Shown here one piece after another: positions 5,416 to 7,147 of a DNA stretch of 7,147 bases. Origin of the DNA: Acidimicrobiia bacterium. Lineage in GTDB: Bacteria > Actinomycetota > Acidimicrobiia > Spongiisociales > ZC4RG35. Position 1 is the first letter of the stretch; each line of letters opens with the position of its first letter. The notes beneath the pieces are model-generated. The model was not told the origin of the DNA. It ran no database searches and was given only the letters and a program-made list of their open reading frames with translations. A program made the position numbers and the translations under genes. The stretch is from positions 1 to 7,147 of the forward strand of contig JAUXMQ010000056.1 of assembly GCA_030623125.1 (NCBI GenBank). The letters are read 5' to 3'.

Positions 5416-6687
5416 TCACCGGGCTTCGAGGTCGCGGATGAGGAGGTCGTCGTAGGTTTCGCGGCGGACCACCTTTCGCGCCCGGCCATCCCGGACGAAC
5501 ACCACGGGGGGTCGGACGACCATGTTGTAGTTGGAACCCATGGAGTGCCCGTAGGCACCCGTGACCGGCGTGGCCAGAATGTCACCCACAGCGAGACTGT
5601 CGGGCACTGTCCCGTCCCAGACCACGACGTCCCCGGACTCGCAGTGTTTGCCCACCACTCGAATGTGGGTTGGTCGCTCGGCGTTGGTGGCCCGGGGTAG
5701 AAAGGCTTCATAACCACTCCCGTAGAGGACCGGCCGGGGGTTGTCGCTCATTCCACCATCGACCGAGACGTAGGTACGCACACCCGGGATCTCCTTGATG
5801 GTTCCGACGGTGTAGAGGGTGATCGCTGCTTGTGCAACGATGGCCCGGCCTGGTTCGGCGGTGACTTTGGCGTTGATGCCGGCCTTGGCGACAGCACGCC
5901 ACACTGCCTCCCCCCACTCGGTGATAGTCGGAGCCGTCTCCCCTTCGATGTAGGCGACACCGAGTCCACCTCCTATCGACAGCTCCTCGATTTCGAGGGG
6001 ATCTACGAATTCGCCTAGTACAGCAACGGCTTTCTCGAACGACGCAACGTCGAACACCTGGGATCCGACGTGAGCGTGGATTCCGACGAAATCGAAAGAA
6101 ACCCGGGCCCGCTCGATCGCCTTTGCTGCGTTGCCGTCGGCGATCGAGATCCCGAACTTCGAGTCGTGGACGCCGGTCTGAAGGTACTCGTGGGTGTGTG
6201 CCTCCACTCCAGGGTTGACCCGAATCAGCACGCTGGGTTTGGGTCGGCCAGCGGCTACGAGTTGTTCGAGGCGTTCGATCTCGTTGAAGGAGTCGATGAC
6301 GAATCTGCCCACCCCGGCATCCAGCGCCATACCCAACTCGGCGACAGATTTGTTGTTCCCGTGAAAGACAAGCCGATCAGCCGGAACCCCCGCGGCGAAA
6401 GCGACGTGCATTTCGCCACCCGTCGCAACATCGAGGGTCATGCCCTCCTCGTAGGCAAGCCGGGCCATCGCAATGCACATGAACGCCTTGGTGGCATAGG
6501 CAGCGCCGTCCGGGAACGCGGCGACCGCCTCCCGGCAACGGGCACGCAGCTGGGTCTCGGCGTAGACGAACAGGGGTGTCCCGAACTCGCCTGCCAGGTC
6601 AACGACATCACAGCCACCAACAGAGAGCCGGCCGTCAGAACCAACCACTGAGCTATCCGGGAGTAGGTAGGAGGGAAGAGAGGACAT
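5416..6687 (-). CDS. lysA: diaminopimelate decarboxylase
   Basis: This 423-residue, PLP-dependent enzyme catalyses the last step of lysine biosynthesis, meso-diaminopimelate to L-lysine plus CO2, in the cytosol. It has the fold-type III alanine-racemase-like barrel followed by a beta domain. Key elements, numbered from ATG 6687, are Lys67 in YATKAF (forms the PLP Schiff base), HGNNKS at 109-114, HAHVGSQ at 204-210, GGGLG at 239-243, EPGR at 278-281, VDGGMSDNPRP at 310-320, CESGD at 349-353 (the Cys/Glu reaching the partner active site) and GAYGHSM with Tyr379. Length and motif order are normal, so it should be functional. An in-frame TTG at 6708 would add seven residues. Neither start has an SD, so a leaderless message is possible. 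The gene stands alone, convergent with the cyclase gene and divergent from the phosphofructokinase gene, with no argS or homoserine dehydrogenase gene directly next to it. Confidence 0.96.
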   Translation of the reverse strand: MSSLPSYLLPDSSVVGSDGRLSVGGCDVVDLAGEFGTPLFVYAETQLRARCREAVAAFPDGAAYATKAFMCIAMARLAYEEGMTLDVATGGEMHVAFAAGVPADRLVFHGNNKSVAELGMALDAGVGRFVIDSFNEIERLEQLVAAGRPKPSVLIRVNPGVEAHTHEYLQTGVHDSKFGISIADGNAAKAIERARVSFDFVGIHAHVGSQVFDVASFEKAVAVLGEFVDPLEIEELSIGGGLGVAYIEGETAPTITEWGEAVWRAVAKAGINAKVTAEPGRAIVAQAAITLYTVGTIKEIPGVRTYVSVDGGMSDNPRPVLYGSGYEAFLPRATNAERPTHIRVVGKHCESGDVVVWDGTVPDSLAVGDILATPVTGAYGHSMGSNYNMVVRPPVVFVRDGRARKVVRRETYDDLLIRDLEAR

Positions 6688-6743
6688 CGACCCGGGATGT
6701 TGGCACAAACCGGACCGCCGAACCGGAGCGGCAAGACGAGAGG

Positions 6744-6749
6744 TAAACT
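6744..6749 (+). promoter_or_regulatory. possible -10 box (TAAACT) for the phosphofructokinase gene
   Basis: TAAACT fits TANNNT and would start transcription near 6756, giving a leader of about 35 bases. The 103-bp divergent gap must also hold the lysA promoter, which I cannot place. A correctly spaced -35 is not obvious. Confidence 0.3.
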
Positions 6750-6790
6750 GGTGCCGTGGCCGTGTCGTCCGATTTCTCGATAAGCGTCAC

Positions 6791-7147
6791 ATGAGGATCG
6801 GCATTCTGACTGGGGGCGGAGATGTCCCAGGGCTGAACGCATGCATCAAGGCTGTGGTCAATCGGGTCTCCCAGGATGGGCACGAGGTCGTGGGGATCAG
6901 AAGAGGGTGGGGAGGGCTCACCAGCACCAATCCGGAAGATGCACGGACGGTTCCCGACAATCTCATCACACTCGACCCGACAACTGTGCGAACCATCGAC
7001 CGCTTCGGCGGCACGTTCCTTCATACTTCACGCACCAACCCGGCCAAGATGAGGGAAGAAGAGATACCCGACTTTGTCAAAGGCGATTTCTCCGGTCCCG
7101 GCACTCACGACATCACGGAGCACGTTCTCTCAGTTCTGGAGGATCAG
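6791..7147 (+). CDS. 6-phosphofructokinase (ATP- or PPi-dependent), N-terminal 119 residues; runs off the window
   Basis: From ATG 6791 the frame is open for 119 codons to the window end. It matches the start of the phosphofructokinase family, which phosphorylates fructose 6-phosphate to fructose 1,6-bisphosphate in glycolysis. Visible motifs are the nucleotide/phosphate-binding loop GILTGGGDVPGLNA (4-17), VVGIRRGWGGL (33-43) and GGTFLHTSRTNP (73-84), whose Ser-Arg is expected at the catalytic and phosphate-binding site. The DITEHVLSVLE segment (107-117) then leads toward the GGDG/GGDD loop that would separate ATP from pyrophosphate use, but that loop lies beyond the window. The D-V-P wording and the HTSRTNP segment recall actinobacterial or PPi-type members rather than E. 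coli PfkA; this is impression, not proof. No strong SD precedes the ATG. It is divergent from lysA. Confidence 0.92.
   Translation, partial: MRIGILTGGGDVPGLNACIKAVVNRVSQDGHEVVGIRRGWGGLTSTNPEDARTVPDNLITLDPTTVRTIDRFGGTFLHTSRTNPAKMREEEIPDFVKGDFSGPGTHDITEHVLSVLEDQ

Noticed and set aside
5085..5717. 210-codon leftward open frame spanning the cyclase and lysA ends
   Set aside because: It overlaps two well-supported genes in other frames and shows no domain.
6070..6651. 193-codon rightward open frame
   Set aside because: It is a shadow on the opposite strand of lysA, whose motifs are unmistakable.
1..7147. Defence island, mobile element, CRISPR array or biosynthetic cluster
   Set aside because: No transposase, integrase, phage, nuclease or repeat-spacer pattern, and the genes do not share a pathway.

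Overview
The window looks like chromosomal DNA from a moderately high-GC actinobacterium-like bacterium, possibly Acidimicrobiia or a relative. This is inference. It rests on a deazaflavin (F420)-dependent nitroreductase-family protein, a class III cyclase fused to an alpha/beta-hydrolase fold (an architecture known from mycobacteria), an actinobacterial-style lipoprotein, frequent GTG/TTG start possibilities, and several genes that seem to lack a Shine-Dalgarno (SD) sequence. I see no rRNA, tRNA, CRISPR array, insertion sequence or phage gene.

Layout from left to right. (1) The 5' part of a lipoprotein gene runs leftward off the window (1-368, -). (2) An intergenic stretch (369-606) separates it from a rightward AhpD/CMD-type peroxidase-related enzyme (607-1203), which probably starts at a rare CTG codon, and then a small membrane SHOCT protein (1305-1526). 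(3) After a gap of 216 bp comes a leftward SRPBCC-fold gene (1743-2171), divergent from a rightward Ddn-type gene (2364-2840). (4) A membrane-anchored exported protein of unknown function follows (2958-3849). Its reading frame is broken at a run of seven T, and removing one T restores a coherent 296-residue protein with six cysteines. (5) Next is a fusion of an alpha/beta-hydrolase fold and a nucleotide cyclase (3934-5289). (6) Convergent to it is lysA, diaminopimelate decarboxylase (5416-6687, -). (7) Divergent from lysA is the 5' part of a phosphofructokinase gene (6791 to the window end).

The genes do not form one obvious pathway. Two are housekeeping: lysA (lysine biosynthesis) and pfk (glycolysis). 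The others are mostly small redox, ligand-binding or signalling genes in short one- or two-gene units. The points most worth a second look are: the cyclase fusion, whose hydrolase half appears to have lost its nucleophile and catalytic histidine and whose cyclase half has Ile where the transition-state Asn usually lies; the T7 frameshift in the exported protein; and a 27-bp near-repeat (21 of 27 identical) found in two separate intergenic regions. I do not see convincing evidence for a multi-gene novel system such as a defence island.
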